A DNA stretch of 7,595 nt from Anaerolineae bacterium (GCA_016927095.1 JAFGNI010000138.1:1-7595), one strand, 5' to 3'. Counted from the first letter of the stretch, positions 1 through 5,626 are shown. The notes: a model not told the origin generated them from the letters alone. Program-made: numbers and translations.

Positions 1-528
1 GACCGTGAGATCGCGCAGCACCGCGAGCATGGCAATGGCTATCTCGCCTTCAAGATGAACCAGCTTGTCGATGAGCGCTCTATTCAGGCACTCTATCGCG
101 CATCACGCGCTGGGGTCAAGATCGACCTGCAAGTGCGCGGCACCTGCTGTATCCGCCCAGGGCTGCCCGGCATCAGTGAGAACATATCTGTGACGTCGGT
201 CGTGGGACGGTTCCTCGAGCATCCGCGCATCTACTACTTCTACAACAACGGGCAGGAAGAGATCCTGATGGGTAGCGCCGACCTGATGCCGCGCAACCTG
301 GACCGCCGCGTGGAGACACTCTTTCCGGTGGAGGACCAGAGCTTGTTGCACGCCATTCGAGACAGGATCCTGCGAGTGCATCTGGAGGATACAGCCCAGG
401 CCTGGACGCTGCTGTCCGACGGCTCCTATGAACGCCGCCGGCCGGCGCCTGGCGAGCCGCCGCTCAACTCACAGCTTTGGATGCTGGAGCATCGGGGAAT
501 CTGGGACCGCGAGGCATCGGAGGTCTAG
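1..528 (+). CDS. ppk1: Polyphosphate kinase 1, C-terminal fragment
   Basis: The last 175 residues of PPK1, which reversibly makes inorganic polyphosphate from ATP; the frame is open from base 1, so the gene starts outside the window. A full PPK1 is about 700 residues. The fragment covers the end of the third domain and the C-terminal catalytic domain. Landmarks in fragment numbering are FKMNQLVDE (17-25), the RGTCCIRPGLPG stretch (46-57, holding the conserved Arg53), GRFLEHPR (69-76) and SADLMPRNLDRRVE (92-105). His74 in GRFLEH aligns with the second conserved histidine of E. coli PPK (His592). The phosphorylated histidine lies upstream of the window. The gene ends in TAG, convergent with adk and 75 bases from its stop, with a large hairpin between them. 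Nothing in the visible part looks broken. The family call rests on several collinear motifs and is firm. Confidence 0.95.
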   Translation, partial: DREIAQHREHGNGYLAFKMNQLVDERSIQALYRASRAGVKIDLQVRGTCCIRPGLPGISENISVTSVVGRFLEHPRIYYFYNNGQEEILMGSADLMPRNLDRRVETLFPVEDQSLLHAIRDRILRVHLEDTAQAWTLLSDGSYERRRPAPGEPPLNSQLWMLEHRGIWDREASEV

Positions 529-546
529 TCCGGCGCCTCGCGGGTG

Positions 547-592
547 CCACCTCAGGGCTGCCGCACCAGAACCATCAAGCGGTAGCCCGTGG
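547..592 (+). terminator. Large hairpin in the ppk1/adk convergent gap
   Basis: The inner stem is GGGCTGCCGC (555-564) paired with GCGGTAGCCC (579-588): ten pairs including one G.U (560:583), around a 14-base loop. After a 4-base bulge on the left (551-554) an outer stem CCAC (547-550) pairs with GTGG (589-592). It begins 18 bases after the ppk1 stop and ends 11 bases before the adk stop codon on the other strand. The wobble pair is possible only in the plus-strand RNA; in the minus-strand RNA that position becomes an A-C mismatch. This suggests the structure serves ppk1. There is no U-tract on either side, so it may be a 3'-end stabiliser or RNase barrier and not a classical intrinsic terminator. 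A further small repeat, TGTAG (593-597) with CTACA (604-608), overlaps the adk stop. The rest of the 529-603 gap holds nothing else I can support. Confidence 0.55.
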
Positions 593-603
593 TGTAGATC
601 TCA

Positions 604-1269
604 CTACAGATTCTGCTCGATGGCTGCCTTAAGGGCGTCGGTCACGATGTCGATGGGCTGGTTGCCGTCGATGCCAACAAGAAGGCCGGCGCCTCTGTAG
701 TACTCGATCAGCGGCTTGGTCTGCGCCTCATAGACCTCCAGCCGCTTGCCGGCCGTGGCCTCCGTGTCATCGTCCCGCTGGTAGAGCTCCCCGCCACATT
801 TGTCGCACACCCCCGCAACCGCGGGCGGCGCGAACTTCATGTGGTACGATGCGCCACAGACACGGCATAGACGGCGCCCTGTCACGCGCGCGATCAGCTC
901 ATCACGCGGAACCTGGACGTCGAGGACCAAGTTGATCTTGTTGCCCTGCTTTGCCAGGGCAGCGTCCAGCGCCTCAGCCTGGGCCAGTGTGCGCGGGAAC
1001 CCATCGAGCAGCGCGCCGCTGGCACAATCGGGCTGCGCCAGGCGGTCGAGCACCATCGCGATGGTGAGGTCGTCCGGGACCAACTCACCCCGGTCCATAT
1101 AGCCCTTTGCCTGGAGGCCGAGCTCAGTCTGGTTTTTCAGGTTATAGCGGAACAGATCCCCGCTGGCGACGTGGGGAAGCGCAAGGCTCTCCTGCAGCCG
1201 GTCAGCCTGGGTACCCTTACCCGAGGCCGGGGGGCCCATCAGGATGACGTAGGTTGGGTGTTGTGTCAT
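604..1269 (-). CDS. adk: Adenylate kinase, zinc-finger LID type
   Basis: Interconverts ATP + AMP and 2 ADP in the cytoplasm. The protein is 221 residues, normal for the long bacterial form. A P-loop GPPASGKGT lies at 12-20, where the usual fourth residue Gly is Ala. The AMP-binding part includes SGDLFR (36-41, Arg41) and DGFPRT (89-94, Arg93). The LID begins at GRRLC (131-135) and carries a Cys4 zinc site: Cys135, Cys138, Cys155 and Cys158. Arg165 and Arg176 match the catalytic LID arginines. The ATG at 1269 is chosen because an AAAAGGAG ribosome site sits 7 bases before it and family homology begins there; the frame stays open upstream into the CYTH-CHAD gene, but that stretch is not adk-like. 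It lies 50 bases downstream of the CYTH-CHAD stop on the same strand with no visible promoter between, so the two are probably cotranscribed. This is not the usual secY-adk-map ribosomal setting. Confidence 0.96.
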   Translation of the reverse strand: MTQHPTYVILMGPPASGKGTQADRLQESLALPHVASGDLFRYNLKNQTELGLQAKGYMDRGELVPDDLTIAMVLDRLAQPDCASGALLDGFPRTLAQAEALDAALAKQGNKINLVLDVQVPRDELIARVTGRRLCRVCGASYHMKFAPPAVAGVCDKCGGELYQRDDDTEATAGKRLEVYEAQTKPLIEYYRGAGLLVGIDGNQPIDIVTDALKAAIEQNL

Positions 1270-1276
1270 TGTGTTA

Positions 1277-1284
1277 CTCCTTTT
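1277..1284 (-). promoter_or_regulatory. Ribosome binding site of adk
   Basis: AAAAGGAG on the minus strand ends 7 bases before the ATG at 1269. It fixes the adk start and rules out the long upstream extension of the frame. The remaining bases of the 1270-1319 gap show no convincing -10/-35 pair or terminator hairpin, which supports cotranscription with the CYTH-CHAD gene. Confidence 0.85.
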
Positions 1285-1319
1285 CGGTTCGTTGGTTACA
1301 CACGCATATGGCTGTGGAC

Positions 1320-2960
1320 TTACGGCGCGCCGTCGGTTTCCGGGCGCTCGATTGCTGATATCGCTTCCTCGACCAGTTGTGGAAACCGAGCCTCGAGGAA
1401 AGATCGCCAGACGGTCGGCGCTCGGGTGAGGAGTGCCTCGATCCTGCTCTCCTGCGCGGTCAGATACGCCGCCAACGCGCCGTTGACAGCGGGTCTGTCG
1501 GTAGCCGTGACCGGCATCCCCGGACTCCATAGTGTGTGGGCCTGCTGAGGCGCCTCCCAGGTCCCGAAGCCCGTCACCGCGCGCAGGTGCTCCGCAGCGA
1601 CCCGTGCGTCCTGTAGATCACCAAGGAAATCCTGGAGGGCCTCCATTGCTGTGATGGCCTCGCGGGCCGTGGGACCGAGGATATCGCGGAAGAACTCCAG
1701 CGTGTAGCGGAGCCGCTTCACATCAATGCGTAAGGCATGGTAGGTGGCGAGAGGAAGTCCCTCTGTAGCGACCAGAGCACCATGGTTGAGCACCGTGGTC
1801 AGTCGCTCCTGGACGATGACCGGTACGAGATCGGAGGCGCGGCGTGCGCGCGCCTTCTCGGGCATACCGGCGCGCAGTTGATCCCAAAAGGCTTTCTTGA
1901 ACTTGGCATACGCCTTGCTGCTCAGATGCGCGAGCATGTCGTTCCGCCGCCCGATGTACTCCACGTCCCAGACGTGGAAGAGAAGCGCAAAGTCGCTCGC
2001 CGATAGCTGAGCCTCGGCCAGGTAAGCCATCGTGTAGTCACGGAAGACATCCATATCGCGGACCGCGCCCAGGACGGTCGCCGTCTGCGATAGGCCTTTG
2101 CGAACCCGCTTGAGCACGTCGTTATCCAGGTACGGCTCGGCGATCCAGAATGCGGTGCGCATCCGGCGCGTCGCGACCCGCATGTCGTGAAGCTCCTCGG
2201 GGTCCGTGCCATCGTAGCTGCCCTGCTCGTGGTCCTGCATACGGAGGAAGAGTGGCATCAGGATCTTGCTCATCGCCCTGCCGAATGTGTCGTTAGTGCG
2301 CACTTTGTGGCTCTTGGGTTTGTCGGCACCCCCGCGACTGGCAAATGCCAGACCCCGCTCGAACTTGCTCGTGGGCTGTGGGATAAGGCCAGGCATGCCC
2401 GCGAGCTCCGCCAGCATACAGTCAAGATCCTTCTCGGTGCGCCCAGGCCCCAGCTCGATTTCGAGTTCCGTGAAGGTCTGCTGAGTCCGTCCATTTGGGA
2501 GTGTGACGACACCGGTATCCAGGGCCATATAAGCGACCCTGGCGCCCGATGCGTCCACGACGTGGCGCAGCAGACGCTGCTGCTCGACGGTGAACAGCAG
2601 TTCCAGGGGTTCATCATTCGTCAGGGTGCAGATCTCATCGCGCACCGGTCCCTCAGGCCACTCGCAGGGGACCAAGCCGCTCAGCGCCTCCGGCTCCTCG
2701 ACCTCCAGTTCCTCACGGTGGTGTACACCGCCACTCACGAATCCAAGGCTCTTGAGAGAGAGGAGCGGGTAACCGTCCTGCAGACGCCGGCGGAAGGCAT
2801 GGCCACTTCCATAGATGGAGCGATCCGGGGTATCGAGGTAGGTGTCATACAGGTGGATCGCTTCGCCAGGCGTGAGGTCATACTCGCCCAGGTGCACGAG
2901 CGACCTGAGTGTTGCGAGCGTTTCCTCGCTGAGAACCGAGAATTTGGCTTCGATCTCCAT
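1320..2960 (-). CDS. CYTH-CHAD domain protein (triphosphatase / polyphosphate binding)
   Basis: A 546-residue two-domain protein. The CYTH domain (about 1-205) is a triphosphate-tunnel metalloenzyme fold. It shows the N-terminal ExExK signature (Glu2, Glu4, Lys6), YDTYLDTP (38-45), FRRR (56-59), LSLKS (67-71), an acidic REELEVEEP (82-90), ELEIEL (165-170) and SKFERGL (198-204). The CHAD domain (about 225-535) has two helical repeats with basic surfaces: LHDMRVATRRMR (257-268), LGAVRDMDVF (297-306), HALRIDVKRLRY (408-419) and LGDLQDAR (446-453). E. coli YgiF, with the same architecture, is an inorganic triphosphatase, and CHAD domains bind polyphosphate. A role in polyphosphate or triphosphate turnover next to ppk1 is inferred. 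The ATG at 2960 is preferred because ExExK normally sits at the extreme N-terminus, although its ribosome site is weak (AGG only). An in-frame GTG at 3059 would add 33 Ala/Arg/Gly-rich residues, and an ATG at 3023 would add 21. Confidence 0.93.
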   Translation of the reverse strand: MEIEAKFSVLSEETLATLRSLVHLGEYDLTPGEAIHLYDTYLDTPDRSIYGSGHAFRRRLQDGYPLLSLKSLGFVSGGVHHREELEVEEPEALSGLVPCEWPEGPVRDEICTLTNDEPLELLFTVEQQRLLRHVVDASGARVAYMALDTGVVTLPNGRTQQTFTELEIELGPGRTEKDLDCMLAELAGMPGLIPQPTSKFERGLAFASRGGADKPKSHKVRTNDTFGRAMSKILMPLFLRMQDHEQGSYDGTDPEELHDMRVATRRMRTAFWIAEPYLDNDVLKRVRKGLSQTATVLGAVRDMDVFRDYTMAYLAEAQLSASDFALLFHVWDVEYIGRRNDMLAHLSSKAYAKFKKAFWDQLRAGMPEKARARRASDLVPVIVQERLTTVLNHGALVATEGLPLATYHALRIDVKRLRYTLEFFRDILGPTAREAITAMEALQDFLGDLQDARVAAEHLRAVTGFGTWEAPQQAHTLWSPGMPVTATDRPAVNGALAAYLTAQESRIEALLTRAPTVWRSFLEARFPQLVEEAISAIERPETDGAP

Positions 2961-2975
2961 TGTGCCTGTGACCCT

Positions 2976-3035
2976 GCCGGCGGCTGCTCCGGCGTAGAGA
3001 CGCTCTGCTGGCGCGTCTTCCATGTATGCGGAAGA
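2976..3035 (-). other. Two hairpins in the probable CYTH-CHAD leader
   Basis: Between the predicted transcription start (about 3062) and the preferred ATG (2960) are two perfect inverted repeats, each with an 8-base loop. TCTTCC (3016-3021) pairs with GGAAGA (3030-3035). GCCGG (2976-2980) pairs with CCGGC (2989-2993). The second ends 15 bases before the start codon and could affect ribosome access. If the GTG at 3059 is the real start, this stretch is coding and the repeats may be incidental. Stems of 5-6 pairs arise easily by chance in GC-rich DNA. Confidence 0.3.
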
Positions 3036-3068
3036 TGGGCTACCGCCCCTTCTCTGCACCTACCTCGG

Positions 3069-3077
3069 ATTATACCA
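3069..3077 (-). promoter_or_regulatory. Extended -10 promoter for CYTH-CHAD-adk
   Basis: On the minus strand the sequence reads TGGTATAAT: a perfect TATAAT (3074-3069) preceded by a TG at the extended -10 position. There is no good -35 box 17 bases upstream (GAGGGA), as is common for extended -10 promoters. Transcription would start near 3062. That gives a leader of about 100 bases to the ATG at 2960, or an almost leaderless GTG start at 3059. Confidence 0.65.
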
Positions 3078-3100
3078 TGCCCCATCCCTAATCCCTCCAG

Positions 3101-3109
3101 TGGTATACT
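3101..3109 (+). promoter_or_regulatory. Extended -10 promoter for the HD gene, leaderless
   Basis: TGGTATACT: a TATACT box with TG at the extended position. Only 7 bases (3110-3116) separate it from the ATG of the HD gene, which is the usual distance from -10 to +1. No ribosome binding site precedes that ATG. The mRNA is therefore predicted to begin at or next to the start codon. No -35 box is evident. With the opposing box, the TATACCA (3071-3077) and TGGTATA (3101-3107) arms form a symmetric inverted repeat with a 23-base spacer. Confidence 0.65.
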
Positions 3110-3116
3110 GCCAGCG

Positions 3117-3755
3117 ATGAACGCACGAGATCGCGTGATCGCCCCATGGCAAAGCCCGGTGCCTCTGACGGGTGTGCTGGCGTTCGACGTGCCACACTAC
3201 CTGGAAGCGTTCGGTTGTGCCTTCACGGCGGCGCACTGTGCAGCCGTTGCCGATGAGGCGCGTGCCCTGGCGGGCGCATTTGGTGTTGAGCCCGCACGGG
3301 CCGAGGCTGCCGGGTGGCTGCACGACGTCAGTGCGGTGATTCCGAGAACGCGGCGGATCGCGATCGCGCTGGGGTCGGGCGTACCTGTGCTGCCCGAGGA
3401 ACATGTGGCTCCGATGATCCTGCACCAGAAGCTCTCGGCGGTTCTGGCGGAAGCCGTCTTTGGCGTCGAGGATGTTGGGATCCTGGATGCTGTACGCTAC
3501 CATACGACGCTCCATCCCGATGCTGACCCGCTTGCCAAGGTGGTCTTCCTGGCGGATAAGATTCGCTGGGATCAGGCTGGGGAGCCACCGTATCTCGCCG
3601 CTCTGATACGAGCGTTGGAGGCGGGCTCGCTCGATGCGGGAGTCTGCGTCTACCTCGGCTTCCTTTGGGAGCGGCGCGCCACGCTGATGGTGATTCACCC
3701 GTGGATGGCCGCAGCGTATTGTAGTCTCTGCGAAACAGCCGGAGGTTGTCCGTGA
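3117..3755 (+). CDS. HD-domain phosphohydrolase, YqeK-like
   Basis: A 212-residue soluble protein with the HD metal-binding set in order: His40, His69-Asp70 (in GWLHD), His103 (LHQK), His129 (YHT) and Asp147 (LADK). The order and spacing resemble the YqeK group, which hydrolyses diadenosine tetraphosphate (Ap4A). Where I recall YqeK reading ADYIEP, this protein has ADKIRWDQ, and it carries VSAVIPRTRR after the HD pair. I recall a similar set (SAVIP, ADKIxWDQ, HPW) in an uncharacterised HD family of Bacilli; this is memory, not a search. The substrate is therefore open: probably a nucleotide or other phosphate ester. The ATG at 3117 is chosen because homology-like sequence starts soon after and a -10 box lies 7 bases upstream. 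The frame is also open far upstream, antisense to the CYTH-CHAD gene, but that is a shadow. Its stop overlaps the start of the nucleosidase gene. Confidence 0.85.
   Translation: MNARDRVIAPWQSPVPLTGVLAFDVPHYLEAFGCAFTAAHCAAVADEARALAGAFGVEPARAEAAGWLHDVSAVIPRTRRIAIALGSGVPVLPEEHVAPMILHQKLSAVLAEAVFGVEDVGILDAVRYHTTLHPDADPLAKVVFLADKIRWDQAGEPPYLAALIRALEAGSLDAGVCVYLGFLWERRATLMVIHPWMAAAYCSLCETAGGCP
3741..3745 (+). promoter_or_regulatory. Ribosome binding site deciding the nucleosidase start
   Basis: GGAGG lies inside the last codons of the HD gene, 6 bases before the GTG at 3752. A TTG at 3746 abuts the GGAGG and is too close to be used. The GTG overlaps the HD stop codon as GTGA (3752-3755), so the second gene is probably translated by coupling. 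Confidence 0.8.
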
Positions 3756-4480
3756 CCGTTGCTCAGTCTGAGTCCCCTGTTGTTGTGGTCATCTCGGCTG
3801 ATGTCGAATGGGAGGTGGCCCGGCCCCGGCTGATCGACTTGTTTGGGGCGACCGATGCCGCACCAACGCCGTACGGCGCGGTGATGGTGGGCACTGCGGA
3901 GACCGCGGCCGGCCGGGTGTCACTGCGCTTCACACACGGTGGCTGGGGCAAGATCGATGCTGCCGCATCAGCGCAGCACGCGATCGACCGGTGGGCGCCG
4001 TCGCTGCTGATTAACCTGGGAACGTGTGGGGGTTTCGAGGGCGCTATCGCGCGCGACACCGTCATCCTGGTCACTCGCACGCTGGTCTACGACATCGTCG
4101 AGCAGATGGGCGACCCTGATGCTGCCCTTGACCACTATGCGGTTGACATCGACCTCACGTGGCTCAGAGAGCCGTACCCGCTGCCGGTTTGGCCGGGTCT
4201 CCTACTATCGGCCGACCGTGATCTGGTGCCCGCTGAGTTGCCCGCACTCCAGCGCCGGTTCGGAGGCGTCGCGGGTGACTGGGAGTCCGGCGCGATCGCG
4301 CACGTCGCTGCACGTAACGGCACGCGCTGCCTCATCCTTCGCGGTGTTACCGATATGGTGGGATCCGGTGGGGGCGAGTCCTACGACGGAACCGGTGCGT
4401 TCTTTCGGCAGAGCGCCACGACCGTGATGGCACGGCTCGTGGCGTCGCTACCGGCGTGGCTATCCTGTGTGGCGTGGTGA
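3752..4480 (+). CDS. Nucleosidase of the MTA/SAH nucleosidase (PNP/UDP) superfamily
   Basis: A 242-residue cytoplasmic protein with the phosphorylase/nucleosidase fold. It lines up with E. coli MtnN across the length. The start region ADVEWEV gives Glu21 at the place of catalytic Glu12; GWGK (64-67) matches GIGK; INLGTCGG (87-94) matches INTGSAGG. DWESGAIAHVA (176-186) matches VDMEATAIAHVC, giving Glu178 for the ribose-binding Glu174. RGVTD (197-201) gives Asp201 for the general acid Asp197. All three key residues are present, so it is probably an active N-ribosyl hydrolase. The residue before Glu178 is Trp177 where MtnN has Met173, and the base-binding middle (about 115-165) is divergent. 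The substrate may therefore not be methylthioadenosine or adenosylhomocysteine, so I give no gene symbol. It forms a two-gene unit with the HD gene and ends in a hairpin spanning its stop. Confidence 0.82.
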   Translation: MTVAQSESPVVVVISADVEWEVARPRLIDLFGATDAAPTPYGAVMVGTAETAAGRVSLRFTHGGWGKIDAAASAQHAIDRWAPSLLINLGTCGGFEGAIARDTVILVTRTLVYDIVEQMGDPDAALDHYAVDIDLTWLREPYPLPVWPGLLLSADRDLVPAELPALQRRFGGVAGDWESGAIAHVAARNGTRCLILRGVTDMVGSGGGESYDGTGAFFRQSATTVMARLVASLPAWLSCVAW

Positions 4481-4491
4481 AGCGCACGCCA
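4470..4491. terminator. Hairpin over the nucleosidase stop codon
   Basis: TGGCGTG (4470-4476) pairs perfectly with CACGCCA (4485-4491) around an 8-base loop that contains the TGA stop (4478-4480). The stem has seven Watson-Crick pairs, so it can form in RNA from either strand. It lies in the convergent gap between this gene and the DUF4190-like gene. No U-tract follows on either strand. An alternative pairing, ACGCC (4486-4490) with GGCGT (4502-4506), competes with it. The rest of the 4481-4544 gap has only a tiny GCCG-TAC-CGGC hairpin at 4512-4522. Confidence 0.35.
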
Positions 4492-4544
4492 AGCTCCGGA
4501 GGGCGTCGTCAGCCGTACCGGCGGAGGAGCAGCGTGGGCGGCCG

Positions 4545-4934
4545 CTAGTGGCCCTCGCTGACCAGCACCAGGAACAGGACGAAGCTGACGTAGCCGGCGA
4601 TGGCGATCGCGATGAACAGCATCGTCACCGCGCCGCTGCCGATGCCCAGCCACGACCAGAGCCGCGTGCGTTTGGGATCGACTGCACGCTTTGCCGTCGC
4701 GAGCCCGATAATCCCCAGAACGAACGGGAGCAGCGGCAGGCAGTTCAGCGCCTGTCCGCACGTCAGGCACGAGAGTAGGACCAAGGCGCCACTCGCGAGG
4801 GCGCCCAGTGCGGTCATATCCAGACCATTGGCACGGAACGTCTCCCTACCTGTGTCACCGGCCTCAGGTTCGTAGCCCTCAACCGGCTGCGGCAAGATCG
4901 CTTCGCTCTCGATAACATCCGTAGGCTTGTTCAT
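4545..4934 (-). CDS. Small DUF4190-like membrane protein
   Basis: A 129-residue protein of unknown function. A polar, acidic N-terminal tail (1-35) without a signal peptide is followed by hydrophobic segments at about 40-57, 64-80 and 95-127, the last long enough for a re-entrant or extended helix. The GIIGLATAKRAV (74-85) and WLGIGSGAV (95-103) stretches, with a charged loop between, are typical of DUF4190-type proteins. The loop between the first two segments carries three cysteines, CLTCGQALNC (56-65), including a CxxC. The ATG at 4932-4934 overlaps the stop of the DUF2344 gene as ATGA, and GAGGAGG (4939-4945) sits just before it, so the start is secure and translation is probably coupled. 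It is the last gene of the operon. Its job is unknown; membrane anchoring or an accessory role for the radical SAM pair would be speculation. Confidence 0.75.
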   Translation of the reverse strand: MNKPTDVIESEAILPQPVEGYEPEAGDTGRETFRANGLDMTALGALASGALVLLSCLTCGQALNCLPLLPFVLGIIGLATAKRAVDPKRTRLWSWLGIGSGAVTMLFIAIAIAGYVSFVLFLVLVSEGH

Positions 4935-5626
4935 CGTTCCTCCTCGCTGAGGCCGGTCTCCAGGACCAGCCGGGTACGCGTGCAGCGCCGGGGCGCTGCG
5001 TCGAAGCCCAGAGCGGTCAGAACCTCATCGGGTCGGCCCGTGGCGCCGGTGCGCGCTTCCAACACCATACGCACCCCCGTCCACGGCGCTGGCAGATCCG
5101 GAATCAGGTCCATCGTGATGATGAGCGGGCGCAAGTCGTAGGTCCTTCCGTTCTTTCCACGGCGCGGAAGGTCGAGCGTGTCGGCCTCCAGGACACGTCG
5201 AATGGCGGCTCGCAGCTCCTCGCTATCCACGTCGCGCAGCCACGTGTCGTATTCCGCAGCGACAAGCTGTTCTGAGAGCGCGGGTGTCGCCTCGTCCACC
5301 GGCGTTGCAGCCAGGACGCGCAGATCCCGGGGGGGCGCGCCCTCGAGTGCCGCGAGCAGGGCGCCGGGCGTCATCGGGGTGTCCAGCGTCACGTCGAGGA
5401 GATCGGTCTCGGTGCCGCACCCGACCGGCAAGGGCGCTGCGAAGTGCATACGCGGTCGTGGTGTGAAACCCTGGCTGTAGCGCACGGGCAACCCCGCACG
5501 TCGCAGCGTGCGCTCCCAGACGGTACCCAGCTCCAGGACCGAGACGTACGCGAGACTGCGCGCCGTGCCGAACGTGATCCGGTACCGTAGCGCCGCGACC
5601 GGCTCGGTCAGCGCAGGACTGGACAT
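4931..5626 (-). CDS. Radical-SAM-linked protein, TIGR03936 / DUF2344
   Basis: A 231-residue protein of the family that occurs fused or adjacent to TIGR03960 radical SAM proteins. The diagnostic stretch is RYSQGFTPRPRM (49-60) followed by LPVGCGTETDLLDV (66-79). Other family-like parts are KNGRTYDLRPLI (158-169) and TGATGRPDEVLTALG (193-207). It has no radical SAM cysteine motif, signal peptide or membrane segment. A role as a substrate- or RNA-handling partner of the neighbouring enzyme is an inference. The ATG at 5626 is preferred: GAGGAG (5632-5637) lies 5 bases upstream and homology begins soon after. The frame runs further upstream, but a start at 5683 would overlap the radical SAM gene heavily and has no comparable support. 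The gene overlaps the end of the radical SAM gene by 19 bases, and its own stop overlaps the next start as ATGA. Confidence 0.92.
   Translation of the reverse strand: MSSPALTEPVAALRYRITFGTARSLAYVSVLELGTVWERTLRRAGLPVRYSQGFTPRPRMHFAAPLPVGCGTETDLLDVTLDTPMTPGALLAALEGAPPRDLRVLAATPVDEATPALSEQLVAAEYDTWLRDVDSEELRAAIRRVLEADTLDLPRRGKNGRTYDLRPLIITMDLIPDLPAPWTGVRMVLEARTGATGRPDEVLTALGFDAAPRRCTRTRLVLETGLSEEER

Noticed and set aside
543..567. GGTGC...GCACC five-pair stem after ppk1
   Set aside because: It is weaker than, and mutually exclusive with, the ten-pair stem at 555-588.
1270..1319. Possible promoter between CYTH-CHAD and adk
   Set aside because: Only a CATATG resembles a -10 box. There is no TG extension or -35 box, so cotranscription is simpler.
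1270..1530. N-terminal extension of the adk frame
   Set aside because: It overlaps the end of the CYTH-CHAD gene. A strong ribosome site and the family start are at 1269-1284.
2187..3116. Open plus-strand frame continuous with the HD gene, which would make a 522-residue protein
   Set aside because: It is antisense to the CYTH-CHAD gene, whose domain motifs are intact. A promoter and ATG at 3101-3119 account for the HD gene, and the extension shows no recognisable domain.
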